Below, one piece after another: positions 7,515 through 15,801 of a stretch of DNA of 64,000 nucleotides; the stretch's first letter is position 1; each line of letters starts with the position of its first letter. The translations under genes were made by a program, and so were the position numbers. The notes beneath the pieces are model-generated. The model was not told where the DNA came from. It made no database searches and was given only the letters and a program-made list of their open reading frames with translations. This stretch comes from Myxosarcina sp. GI1 (lineage in GTDB: Bacteria > Cyanobacteriota > Cyanobacteriia > Cyanobacteriales > Xenococcaceae), in NCBI RefSeq assembly GCF_000756305.1, contig NZ_JRFE01000050.1, forward strand, positions 1-64,000. The letters run 5' to 3'.

Positions 7515-8662
7515 TCAACTGCTGAGTATAACTGGAATATCATCTACCCATAGGTAGTTTACTTTCGACCATAATTTATGTAACTCCGTTAAGAAGTTAG
7601 ATAGTCGTTTTTTCCTTATTTCAATCATATCCAGTGCTGTTTTTTCATCGTGACAGTGTGCGTGTAGTAATTGGAGATTGTCATATACGTTTTTACCGCC
7701 GAGGGCAATAGCCGTAATATGGTCTTCCTCCAAAACATCTCCCTCACGAAAATATAATCCGCACCAGCTACATTTGCCTTTTTGCTTCTTGAGCTTAATA
7801 GCCTTGGAAACGGGCATTTCGGGATGTCTACCCATTCTGGTACTCCAATAAATCAGGTTGCCGTCGTAGGGGCTTTTATCGCCTTTAACTTTTACGTAGT
7901 TGGTTGAACTGCTATCGAACGAACTATGCAAAAGTAACCGAAGAGGGTTCGCGTCCCCTTCCCTGGTTGCGAATATCCAATTTCTTTTACCGATTTTTGT
8001 GTAATATTTTTTGTAAGCCTTTTTAAGACTTCTGCATCGGTATCTGCCCCAAGCTCTTAATTTGAGGTATACAAGATGATCTTGTTTAGTTAAGATGTTT
8101 CTTGTTTGGGCATCAGAAAACTTGTAATAGTTGCACCATCCCCTGATTACAGGGTTAAGCTCTGAGATTATCCGAGCTTGTGATGAGTTCTTGTGTTTCC
8201 TGATGACTTTTATACGACTTTGATGCTTTTTACAGGCATCTTTGCTTGGGGTGATGAAGGTATTAAAACCAACTACGTCTTTTTTAGTATTTCTAGGGCT
8301 GACGTATTTACCCGCAGGAAATTGTCGAATGTTATATCCGAGAAAGTCAAACCCTGCTATTCCGTCCTCACTCTTCTCTGAATCCAGAGTGTGAGCTATT
8401 CTAGTTTTAGTTGGTTTTAATTCCAAACCTACATCTTTTAACCACTCCGAGATTAATTCTCGACATCTCTGGATTACCTTAAGGTCGTGGTGTAGCACAA
8501 CGAAATCATCCGCATACCTGACGAATGTTAGTTGACTTACTTTCTTTTGCCAGCTTATCTGGCTGCTCGGTTTGTCTTTTCTTCTAATATCCAATGTCTT
8601 AGCATATTCAATAAGCATATTTTCTATGCCGTGTAACGCTATATTGGCTAGAAGTGGGCTAA
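7515..8662 (-). CDS. outer intron reverse transcriptase, C-terminal segment
   Basis: The second half of the split intron-encoded protein, from SPLLANIALHG (end of RT motif 4) through the catalytic RYADDF (motif 5) and the maturase X domain (RGWCNYYKF). A C-terminal HNH nuclease follows, with CSWC, EEDHI and HAHCHD. Precise removal of 8663-11044 joins it in frame to the segment at 11045-11753 (709 + 1148 = 1857 nt, 619 codons including stop). Without splicing, only a 5'-extended, RT-less frame would be read. Activity would therefore depend on the inner intron being spliced. Confidence 0.85.
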
Positions 8663-8726
8663 ATAGAGTAGGCACAAAGCGCACTTTCCAATCTTGCGAT
8701 TGATGTGTTTCTTCATACCTCTCTCC

Positions 8727-8760
8727 AAACCGTACGTGACAATTTCTCGTCATACGGCTT
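8727..8760 (-). ncRNA. domain V of inner group II intron
   Basis: 34-nt hairpin starting AAGCCGTATGACGAG and ending GTACGGTTT, with the AGC triad and a GAAA-like loop. Domain VI follows at once. It lies 10 nt after the stop of the inner intron's ORF. Confidence 0.9.
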
Positions 8761-8770
8761 TCCATCATTG

Positions 8771-10432
8771 TTACCTCCGACCAAACGAGGGTGTTAAGGC
8801 ATGACAAGAGCGACATAGTAGCTGAAGATTATCTTCAGTGTCTTTACCCTTGCTTTTGCGCGGTATGATGTGGTGCAGGTCTAGTTTTCCTAGTGCGCCA
8901 CAACATTCGCATTTTGCGCCCCTCTCAGCTTTAATTTTCTCTTTGAGTTCGCGCCATGTGACGTTCTCGGCATTTCCCATCCAGATTATTTGGGATAAAG
9001 GTATTTCTGGCTGTGCTGCTGATAATGTTCCAAACCCTTCTAAATAAGGGTTTTCTGGTGAACGAGAACGGTATTTCTTTAGGGGTAAATCGCTCATCCT
9101 ATAAAGAAAAAGGTGATTATCCCCGTTGAGTACACCAAAGTTCCATCTCTTCCCGTTCTCACGGAGTTTGAATCTATCTAGTACTTTTCGTTTGGATACT
9201 TTATGCCGTTTACTTAACCAGAGAAACAGCCTTTCGTTAACCCAGAAGTCTAGATCTTTGGCTAATTTCTTGGTGTTAGTATGGCGATAGTAATTAATCC
9301 ATCCTCTGAGTACTGCGTTTAAAGCTGAGATTTTGAGCAATGGTGAATCTTGAAACCACTTGCGTCGCGTCATCTCTTTAATCTTGAGCTTCAACTTTTT
9401 AATGTTTTCCTGGGCTGGAGTGACCAGCATTTTAGGTCGGTCATTAGATTTTACGTATCTTTGAACGTGAAAACCTAAAAAGTCAAAACCTTGATTTACA
9501 TGAGTTATGTGCGTTTTTTCTGGTGAAAGTTCGAGCTTTAGTTCTTTCCAGAGGAAGGCTTGAAACTCTTCTTTTAGCCTGATGGCTTCTGCTTTCCCAC
9601 CGTTGGTAAGTAGTAGCCAATCATCAGCATATCGAATCAGCGCACAGTTTCCCATGTGGTTTATTCGACGACGTTCTTTCTGTTTGCGGTGAAGATTGCC
9701 GTATTTGTTCCACCAGTAGAGGTCTAGCTGATGTAAGTAGATGTTCGCCAAAATTGGCGAGCAGATTGCACCCTGCGGTGTTCCCGTTTCGGTGCGTTTG
9801 AACAAACAACCTTCCATAATTCCCGCTTCAAGAAATCGTTCTATTAGTTTTAAGAACTTTTCATCAGAGATTCTTTGAGCCAGCAATTTTATCAATATTT
9901 GATGGTGAATGCTGTCAAATGCTCCTTTGATATCCCCTTCGATAACCCAATAGTATTTGTTGCGTCGGTTGATGTAGCTATCTAATCGGGCGATACAGTC
10001 CTGTGTTCTGCGTCCTGGTCGAAAACCGTTGGAGCAGTTCAAGAAGTCGCTTTCATAAATAGGTTCTAACACCATTTTGACAAGCATTTGTACTACTCGG
10101 TCTTTGATTGTAGGAATACCCAATGGGCGAGTTTTACCGTTAGACTTAGGAATGTATATTCGACGAACGGGCATTGGGCGGAACTGTTTTTGACGCAGTT
10201 CGCTTTCAAGCTCTTTCACAAATTTAGACTTTGCTACCTCTGATTCTAGAGCCTTTTTGCTTATTCCATCGACTCCTGGTGTCTTAGACCCTTTATTTGA
10301 GAGAATTGTCTTTAGGACATCGGCAATCCAATCTCGACGGCAAATGAGCCGATAGAGATGGTCAAATTGATGTTCCTTCTGGAACTTTGCTTTTATGGCG
10401 AGACTACGTTGGGTTTTGATGATATCGGACAT
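8771..10432 (-). CDS. inner intron reverse transcriptase/maturase/HNH
   Basis: A complete 553-residue intron-encoded protein. RT motifs run in order: TPGVDGIS, RRIYIPKSNGKTRPLGIP, GDIKGAFDSI (motif 3 Asp), TGTPQGAICSP (motif 4) and the catalytic RYADDW (motif 5). The X/maturase domain has LRGWINYYRH near residue 365. The C-terminal HNH domain carries CECC, LDLHHI and CRSCH, the nuclease used for target-primed integration. Length and order are normal for the cyanobacterial HNH class, and no stop or frameshift is seen. It starts 612 nt after the intron 5' end. Confidence 0.93.
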   Translation of the reverse strand: MSDIIKTQRSLAIKAKFQKEHQFDHLYRLICRRDWIADVLKTILSNKGSKTPGVDGISKKALESEVAKSKFVKELESELRQKQFRPMPVRRIYIPKSNGKTRPLGIPTIKDRVVQMLVKMVLEPIYESDFLNCSNGFRPGRRTQDCIARLDSYINRRNKYYWVIEGDIKGAFDSIHHQILIKLLAQRISDEKFLKLIERFLEAGIMEGCLFKRTETGTPQGAICSPILANIYLHQLDLYWWNKYGNLHRKQKERRRINHMGNCALIRYADDWLLLTNGGKAEAIRLKEEFQAFLWKELKLELSPEKTHITHVNQGFDFLGFHVQRYVKSNDRPKMLVTPAQENIKKLKLKIKEMTRRKWFQDSPLLKISALNAVLRGWINYYRHTNTKKLAKDLDFWVNERLFLWLSKRHKVSKRKVLDRFKLRENGKRWNFGVLNGDNHLFLYRMSDLPLKKYRSRSPENPYLEGFGTLSAAQPEIPLSQIIWMGNAENVTWRELKEKIKAERGAKCECCGALGKLDLHHIIPRKSKGKDTEDNLQLLCRSCHALTPSFGRR

Positions 10433-11044
10433 ACTTCTTAGTCCTCTCTACTTCCTATGTGTATCTCTAACAATGACTGCCATCCTTCGCCATGTACCAG
10501 ACTATTTTCTGGCTCGGACTACTACGATGGCTCTGCCACGCAATAACTACTTCAGTTGCAGTTAACCCAGTCTGTGACCAGACCAGCTATTGCGCTTCCT
10601 ACGTTCATACTTCGGTAAGTGGTTACATTTAACCGTGGGCTTCTTCTTTACTCCGTAAGGATACAGACCTAGTATCCCCGACATCAGTTGATAATTTGTA
10701 CCCTTATAATTAGAGCAATTTGAACCGCGTCGAAAGTTCTTTTCAGTCAAACGAGTGCAACATTGACTTACCTGATGTCTCACGCCATCTCTGTTGTTTA
10801 GCGGCGTGTCCAAGGTGTAGGAGCGTCGGACGAAGATTCCTTTCGTAGCCATAGTTAAATTCAGGCTCGAAGCCTCATACTGTAACAGAGTGCCAGTATT
10901 TTGCCCCTTGTTCCCCAGGCTTCAAACAGGTTTTTACTCATTGTCCCCTGCCTGCTGGGTCAGCCTTAGTACATTAGGGAATGTACTATCTCTTGGTAGT
11001 TTTCACTCTCCTTGAGCATTACCAAAGTACGCTTCGCAGCGCAC

Positions 11045-11753
11045 CCACGCCACCTTGAGGTGTTCCTTCAGATATAGCAGTAAATACCCCTTTGTCTATG
11101 ACCCCAGATTTTAACCAAGCTTTAATTTGTTTCCTGACTTTTCCTCTGTGGTTAAGTCTTTGGAGTAATGTATTGTGGTTGATGCGGTCAAAGCATTTTG
11201 CAATGTCGGCATCTAAAACGTACTTGGCTTTAGATTGAATTGCGTTCTTAATGTGCTTTATCGCATCTTGGCAGGCTCTTCCTGGTCGGAAACCATAGCT
11301 TGAGGCTTCAAACTTTGCCTCCCATTCTGGTTCTAGGGCAGCTTTGACTACCCCTTGTAAGGCGCGGTCGTATATGGTAGGTATTCCTAATGGACGTTTT
11401 TCATCCTTCCCTGGTTTTGGTATCCAAACTCTTCGAGTAGGTTTACTTCTACCTGTAAGTTTGAGTTGTCCTACGAGTTTCATACGAGCTGCTGGGGATA
11501 GGGATTTTTCCCCGTCCACTCCTGCTGTCTTTTTGCCTCGATTTTCTTGTGTTACCCTGCGAACCGCTAGCACTTTGCATGACCAGGAATTCATTAATGT
11601 TTTTTGAAGTTTTCGGACTTTTTTGATCTCTCCACGACGAGAGGCAGCATAAATGCGCGTTTGCAGCTTGTAGACATATTTATCGACTTGTTGCCAATCA
11701 ATACTGTCCCATCCCACAGTCTTCGACTTTGAATCTGTATTAGGCTTGTTCAC
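11045..11753 (-). CDS. outer intron reverse transcriptase, N-terminal segment
   Basis: First 236 codons of the split intron-encoded protein, starting ATG at 11753. Visible RT motifs are AGVDGEK, RRVWIPKPGKDEKRPLGIPT, YGFRPGR, LDADIAKCFDRI (motif 3 Asp) and EGTPQGGV. The reading frame then enters the inner intron and stops eight codons later at 11019. The last base before the intron supplies the first position of a Val codon completed by TT at 8662-8661. The joined protein reads GTPQGGVVSPLLANI, which is the expected family sequence. Confidence 0.88.
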
Positions 11754-12272
11754 TGTTAATTACACCTTTAGCTTTGATACATTTGCGGGTCACGTCTGCT
11801 TATCCTGGGCATTACCCCATCCTTTTTCTGGCTTTACCTGTCGTTTCAGATTAGGCTTTTGCTTCTTGACCCATCTCTTCCATTTACACCATACGGGTCG
11901 ATCCCTACCAGTTAATTTTGGGGATGTAATTGGGTTACTTCGTTCCTACAGTCATTGTTTGTGTTCTTTAGGGTTTATCTCTCCGCCCATTGAGCTAGTT
12001 GCGCGACACATAAATCCGAAAGTTCTGTGTACTTAGGCTCTGTCTGTTGTTTCAGACGCAGGGTGTGGTCTTGCACCACTAGCTTATTCCCCCTGCTGAT
12101 GAACTGTAAGTTATCATTTCTAAAGGATTAAAGTGCGAACTCAAGTCAGGATAACTTACTTTAGAAATGTGCCGTATCCCCCTAGTTATCTAGGTTTCAC
12201 GACAACGAATCGCACTTCGCAGAACGCCGAGACGCTCCAGCGGTTGAAAGGCGTTTGAGCGCATAGCTCTGT

Positions 12273-12310
12273 AGCGTCGCTAGGCGCGACTTGGGCGCAT
12301 ACGCCCTGCG
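12273..12310. repeat. palindromic repeat module upstream of IS982 remnant
   Basis: AGCGTCGCTAGGCGCGACTT (12273-12292) matches the module at 1291-1310 with one mismatch and is followed by GGGCGCATACGCCC, a perfect hairpin. The block begins near 12200 with further GC-rich palindromes and replaces the N-terminal codons of the transposase that follows. Confidence 0.6.
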
Positions 12311-12794
12311 CTTCAAACTTCATTTGGTAGTCAATGAGTTGGGAGAACTGTTAAACGTTAATCTCACTCCTGGTAACGTAGATGACCGTCGCCCTATTCC
12401 TCAGCTACTTCAAGGTCTTTTTGGTAAATTTTTTGCCGATAGAGGTTATGTCTCTCAAAAGCTGGCTAATCAACTTCTGGAAGAGTTGGGGATTCAGCTT
12501 TTTGCCAAACCTCGTCGTAATATGAAAAATAAGCTAATGTGTCTTCACGATAAGCTTTTGTCCCGCCAACGCTCGATTATTGAAACAAGCTCTGGAGAGA
12601 TTCGACGTGCTTCGCACGGCGGAGTGCCGCAGGCACTCAATGACCAACTCAAAAATATTTCTCAGATTGAACATTCTCGTCATCGATCGCCTGTCAACTT
12701 TTGCGTTAATGTTCTTTGCGGATTAATTGCCTATTGTCATCAACCCAAGAAGCCGAGCCTCCGTCTCGACTGGCTTTTACCTCAATCTACTTAA
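12291..12794 (+). pseudogene. IS982-type transposase, 5'-truncated
   Basis: C-terminal two thirds of an IS982-family DDE transposase, reading [34 protein letters not shown] and [13 protein letters not shown], then [11 protein letters not shown] at the end. The N-terminal domain is missing and replaced by palindromic repeats upstream of codon FKL. A 45-48-nt in-frame insert (about 12588-12635) splits IIET from NDQLKNI. The right end of the element is probably near 12793-12810 (AACCCGAACTCAGGTTA), directly against a regulator gene. Inactive. Confidence 0.8.
12588..12635. repeat. 45-48-nt repeat inserted in IS982-type transposase
   Basis: GTGCTTCGCAC and GAGTGCC-GCA-GGCACTC hairpins lie within an extra 16-codon stretch absent from the family motif IET-NDQLKNI. 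The reading frame is preserved. The exact borders are uncertain by 3 nt. Confidence 0.6.
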
Positions 12795-12810
12795 CCCGAA
12801 CTCAGGTTAG

Positions 12811-13342
12811 TTTAGTGGGAAAAAACGGCTTAATTGGTTTGCCAAGAATTTTAGGCTCGAAAACTAGTACTCATCAGGCGATCGTACAGGTTATGGGTAC
12901 GGCAATGAGAATTAAAGCTGAAATCATAGAAGACAAGTTTAGTAAATTGCCAGAACTGCGCCGTACTTTATTACTCTACACCCAAACTAGATTGAGTTAT
13001 GTCGGACAACTAGCTGCCTGTAATCGTCAGCACAAAATAGAAAAAAGACTAGCAAGATGGCTACTTTTAGTTCAAGATTGTCTGGCTGTAGAGGAACTAC
13101 CCCTAACACAAGAGTTTATTGCTAATATGTTGGGTACCAATCGTGCTGGAGTCACCATCGCTGCGGGAAGACTACAAAAAGCAGGAATCATTAGCTACAC
13201 CAGAGGCAGTATTACGGTTTTAGAGCGTACCAGGCTCGAACAGATGTCTTGCGAATGCTACGACCTGATGCGGCAAGAACAACAAAGGCTATTCGGCGAT
13301 CTCTACTGCCAAACTTACAAGAAATATGAGAAAGCGTGTTAA
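12811..13342 (+). pseudogene. Crp/Fnr-family regulator, 5'-truncated by IS982
   Basis: About 176 codons of a Crp/Fnr-type transcription regulator. It starts inside the cyclic-nucleotide-like domain (GKNGLIGLPRIL), continues with the dimer helix (about ELRRTLLLYTQTRLSY) and ends with a complete winged-helix domain (LTQEFIANMLGTNRAGVT recognition region, GRLQKAGIISYTRG wing). The first 60 or so residues are missing. Its sequence begins at the presumed right end of the IS982 remnant. The open frame extends back into the IS to 12716, so a fusion could in principle be made, but regulation is probably lost. Confidence 0.78.
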
Positions 13343-13616
13343 AGTTTATGAGAACGTTTAATAAAACTTTGTCTGTGTTAGAAATCATACAGACATTTTT
13401 ACAATCGAATGTCATTATAGTGCTGTAGGTATAGATCGGTTAAAACCGTATAAAAGCCTTGAAATAATAATTTTTATGAGTCATCGGTTTGAAAGTCTAA
13501 GCTTGATAGTTTCGCTATTCAAATCGTTTGCAGATAAATAATTTAATTTTCCAGTACTGCTACCTCAAAAAATTTACATTTTGAAATATTCATTAAATTA
13601 ATTTAACTATTTAGTC

Positions 13617-13886
13617 ATGACCAAATCTCAAGGTGTTGTATATCAGCCTCCACTCGACACTGAATCTGAAGAAATTCTCTGTCAGTATGTCAACGCTACC
13701 AGTCACTTACAGGTAATTAAAATTAACAATATTGATAATTACGATTGGGAAAAAGTTGTTTTTCCAGGTCAAAGAATTTTATTCAATACTTTCAAACGGG
13801 CAGAATTGAGTATATATAGTACTGCTCAAATAAATACAATTTTAATCGATACCATTGACTGCAAAAAACTTAAGGTAGATGAGTAA
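13617..13886 (+). CDS. DUF1830 protein
   Basis: An 89-residue cyanobacterial DUF1830 protein: ILCQYVNATSHLQVIKI at about residues 20-36 and ERVVFPGQ-like sequence (here EKVVFPGQRILF), then a short C-terminal strand (ELSIYS). The fold and role are unknown. It is followed on the same strand by two other small genes. A roughly 270-nt AT-rich gap separates it from the truncated regulator. Confidence 0.82.
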   Translation: MTKSQGVVYQPPLDTESEEILCQYVNATSHLQVIKINNIDNYDWEKVVFPGQRILFNTFKRAELSIYSTAQINTILIDTIDCKKLKVDE

Positions 13887-13947
13887 TTTTTTTGTTTAGC
13901 TGCGTTTTAATGTCTATTGCCAACAAGCTGCATTTTGAGGTTTAACC

Positions 13948-14271
13948 ATGTCTTCTCTATCAGTAAATTTGACGCATCTATGCTTGGAAAAAGAAATTAA
14001 GTACATTTTGTCGTCTAGTCTTTATCATCCTTATTATTCTTTTTTGGAAAACACAAGTATTAAACAACAAATAATTGACTACGTACTTAGCAGCGTACCT
14101 AATCGACAGCTGATAATTACAGAACTATTAGAATTACCTCAAGAATCGAGTAGTTTTTTTCCGCAATGTCCGATAGAGGAACGAATAGAAATTAATAAGC
14201 TAGTTCTATCAAAACTTACCAACATCTTAAGCGATCGCGTCTTGCAAAAAGCTATGAAAAACGTAGCATAA
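13948..14271 (+). CDS. hypothetical protein, 107 aa
   Basis: A small, probably helical protein with an LPQESSSFFPQCP segment in its second half. No membrane helix or catalytic motif is seen. The start at ATG 13948 follows DUF1830 by 61 nt, and the next small gene begins 16 nt after its stop, suggesting one transcript. Its pattern resembles small uncharacterised cyanobacterial proteins, but I do not recognise the family. Confidence 0.65.
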   Translation: MSSLSVNLTHLCLEKEIKYILSSSLYHPYYSFLENTSIKQQIIDYVLSSVPNRQLIITELLELPQESSSFFPQCPIEERIEINKLVLSKLTNILSDRVLQKAMKNVA

Positions 14272-14287
14272 ACAGAGGTAAATAATA

Positions 14288-14470
14288 ATGAACAAATGTT
14301 TGTGTTGTCAAGATAAATTATTACGTCATTTAAGCCATCAGCGCAGCTATTGGTTTTGTCCGACTTGTCATCAAGAAATGCCTAGCGTCCGCAGTATGGT
14401 TTTGGCTCCTTCTAAATTAGAAATTGCCAGAAACAAGATAACCAAAACTGTATTGGTTAAAAACTTTTAA
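14288..14470 (+). CDS. small zinc-ribbon-like protein
   Basis: A 60-residue protein with two CxxC pairs (CLCC at 4-7, CPTC at about 24-27) that would form a zinc ribbon, then a basic C-terminus. It is the third gene of a tight small-gene run. The ATG at 14288 is preceded by AGAGGTAAATAATA, containing a plausible ribosome-binding site. The role is unknown. Confidence 0.7.
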   Translation: MNKCLCCQDKLLRHLSHQRSYWFCPTCHQEMPSVRSMVLAPSKLEIARNKITKTVLVKNF

Positions 14471-14705
14471 GTTTTACTTGAAAAGAATAAGAAAGATAAT
14501 CTCTTAAATATTTGTCGAAAAAATTAACTCTAATAAACAATTCTTCCATATTTATTTCTAAAAAACATTTTGGATTTGAAAGCTTACCTAGTGCAACTGT
14601 ATAAAACTTTTTTATTTTATGAATCTCTAAAGCTTTTTCTTTGTCCCAAATATCTGTTGGATGTTTTTTAGCTTTAAACCAGCTTTTACAATATGTAATA
14701 TTCAT
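14457..14705 (-). CDS. hypothetical protein, possible immunity protein
   Basis: An 82-residue protein from ATG 14705 (an upstream ATG at 14744 would add 13 residues overlapping the neighbouring frame). It is AT-rich and soluble, with aromatic-rich strands such as CFLEINMEELFIRVNFF. It directly follows a remnant resembling the tail of a secreted polymorphic toxin, the usual place for an immunity gene. The family is not recognised, so this rests on context only. Confidence 0.4.
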   Translation of the reverse strand: MNITYCKSWFKAKKHPTDIWDKEKALEIHKIKKFYTVALGKLSNPKCFLEINMEELFIRVNFFDKYLRDYLSYSFQVKLKSF

Positions 14706-14846
14706 GTTTTTCTTTAGCAGCATCCAAAATAGATTGTGGTACAAAGTTCTTTTGTACTGGTACTTCTAATATCTTTTGACCACTGATAGTTTCTCCTGCT
14801 ACATTACTGTCAGTAGGAACGTCAAGTATTTTTCGTCCAAGAACGT
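14686..14846 (-). pseudogene. C-terminal remnant, possibly polymorphic toxin
   Basis: About 53 codons read from 14846: GRKILDVPTDSN, then AGETISGQKILEVPVQKN and an end near KEKHEYYIL. Two related KILxVP phrases suggest a pretoxin-like linker of a large surface protein. A TAG lies just upstream and no start is present. It overlaps the start of the 82-residue gene by 20 nt. Confidence 0.3.
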
Positions 14847-15061
14847 ATTTTTTCTAGATATGATTTCTATGGTAACAGGGTCGTAAGAATCTAATATGGC
14901 GTTGGTAAGTAAGTAAATGCTCTAAGAAAAAACAGGGACGGTATCAAATCTGAGATAGTGTAATGGCAACCGAATATAGAAGAAGAAAAAACTGTTACGA
15001 CATTGAAGCAAAGGGTAAAAAAAACAGCGATTAGTATCGTGTTTCAACCCAAACAGTTTTT

Positions 15062-15637
15062 TTAAATAAAAGTACAGGAACTACTTATAGCTTTATTAAG
15101 TAAAGCCCGATATTTTCGAGGAGAGACTATATAAGAACCAAAGCGTTCGAGGTGAGAGTTTTGTAACTGTGCGTCAAAGAGCATAAACTTTTTCTGGCGA
15201 AGATGTTCGACTAATTTAACCATTGCTACTTTAGAACCTTCTGGAATGCGATAAAACATCGATTCGCCAATAAACGCACCGCCAATGGCAATTCCCAAGA
15301 TTCCTCCTGCAAGTTCGTCTCCCTGCCAAGTTTCAAAGCTGTGCGCCCAACCTGCTTGATGCAAAACTAGATAAATTTGGCTCAACTTTTCAGAAATCCA
15401 GGTAATATCGCGATTGGCACAGCCCTGACAAACGGCAGCAAAATCTCTGTCGATCGCAATATCAAAACGCTGTTGATTGATAGCCCTTCTTAAAGATTTG
15501 GGATAGCGAAAGCGCTCGTCTAGAGGAATTAAGGTACGCTGGCGACTAGAATACCAATCCAATTCACCATCATCATCTGCCATCAAAAAATAACCTTGTT
15601 TATAGCCTTCAATAATTGAGGAAACATCAATTTCCAT
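15062..15637 (-). CDS. aat: leucyl/phenylalanyl-tRNA-protein transferase
   Basis: Transfers Leu or Phe from tRNA to N-terminal Arg or Lys of proteins, marking them for Clp degradation by the N-end rule. Family motifs are visible: YKQGYFLMAD, WYSSRQRTLIPL, a central AHSFETWQGDELAGGILG and FIGESMFYRIPEGSK, and a C-terminal DAQLQNSHLERFG. From ATG 15637 the protein has 191 residues, normal for the family. A start at 15670 adds an unneeded 11 residues. It is monocistronic on the minus strand, divergent from the DUF697 GTPase gene. Confidence 0.93.
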   Translation of the reverse strand: MEIDVSSIIEGYKQGYFLMADDDGELDWYSSRQRTLIPLDERFRYPKSLRRAINQQRFDIAIDRDFAAVCQGCANRDITWISEKLSQIYLVLHQAGWAHSFETWQGDELAGGILGIAIGGAFIGESMFYRIPEGSKVAMVKLVEHLRQKKFMLFDAQLQNSHLERFGSYIVSPRKYRALLNKAISSSCTFI

Positions 15638-15801
15638 ATTTTTATTTATTCTAAAAGTTCCCAAAAACAAATAGACGATTACTATTCCGTCATTTATCGT
15701 AGACCATAGATACTAAAAAAGTTATTATCTATAGCTAGATGTTACTTGCGATTTTCTTATGTAACTTTAATATGAGTGTGTATCGGTAAGTTTAAAATAA
15801 G

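Larger units (their letters stand above)
8663..11044 (-). mobile_element. inner group II intron, apparently complete (2382 nt)
   Basis: It begins on the minus strand with GTGCG (11044, consensus GUGYG) and ends CTCTAT (8663, consensus AY). A bulged A seven positions from the 3' end in domain VI is the likely branch point. Domain V lies at 8727-8760 and a full RT-maturase-HNH ORF is inside. The 5' exon ends GGCGTGG, and a complementary CACGCC occurs at intron positions 237-242 (plus 10803-10808), where EBS1 is expected. It lies in the GTPQGG codons of the outer intron's ORF. Confidence 0.88.
7404..12100 (-). mobile_element. outer group II intron (split by inner intron)
   Basis: A minus-strand group II intron whose ORF is found in two parts (11753-11045 and 8662-7515) around a second intron. 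A domain V hairpin lies at 7447-7480, followed by a domain VI-like helix with an unpaired A near the 3' end and a terminus ...CTCTAAT at 7404. The 5' boundary is not defined. Structured intron-like sequence extends to about 12100, less than 400 nt upstream of its ORF, so the 5' end may be truncated. The 3' exon is an IS4-type transposase. Confidence 0.75.

Noticed and set aside
10562-10852. 96-aa frame within the inner intron
   Set aside because: It covers the folded 5' RNA domains of the intron, so chance openness is expected.
11746-12036. 96-aa plus-strand frame next to the outer intron ORF
   Set aside because: Antisense to the outer intron's RNA domains; no recognisable motif.
12130-12170. 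Left end of the IS982 element
   Set aside because: TGCGAACTCAAGTCAGG resembles the presumed right end but in the same, not inverted, orientation, so it is not a proper terminal repeat partner.
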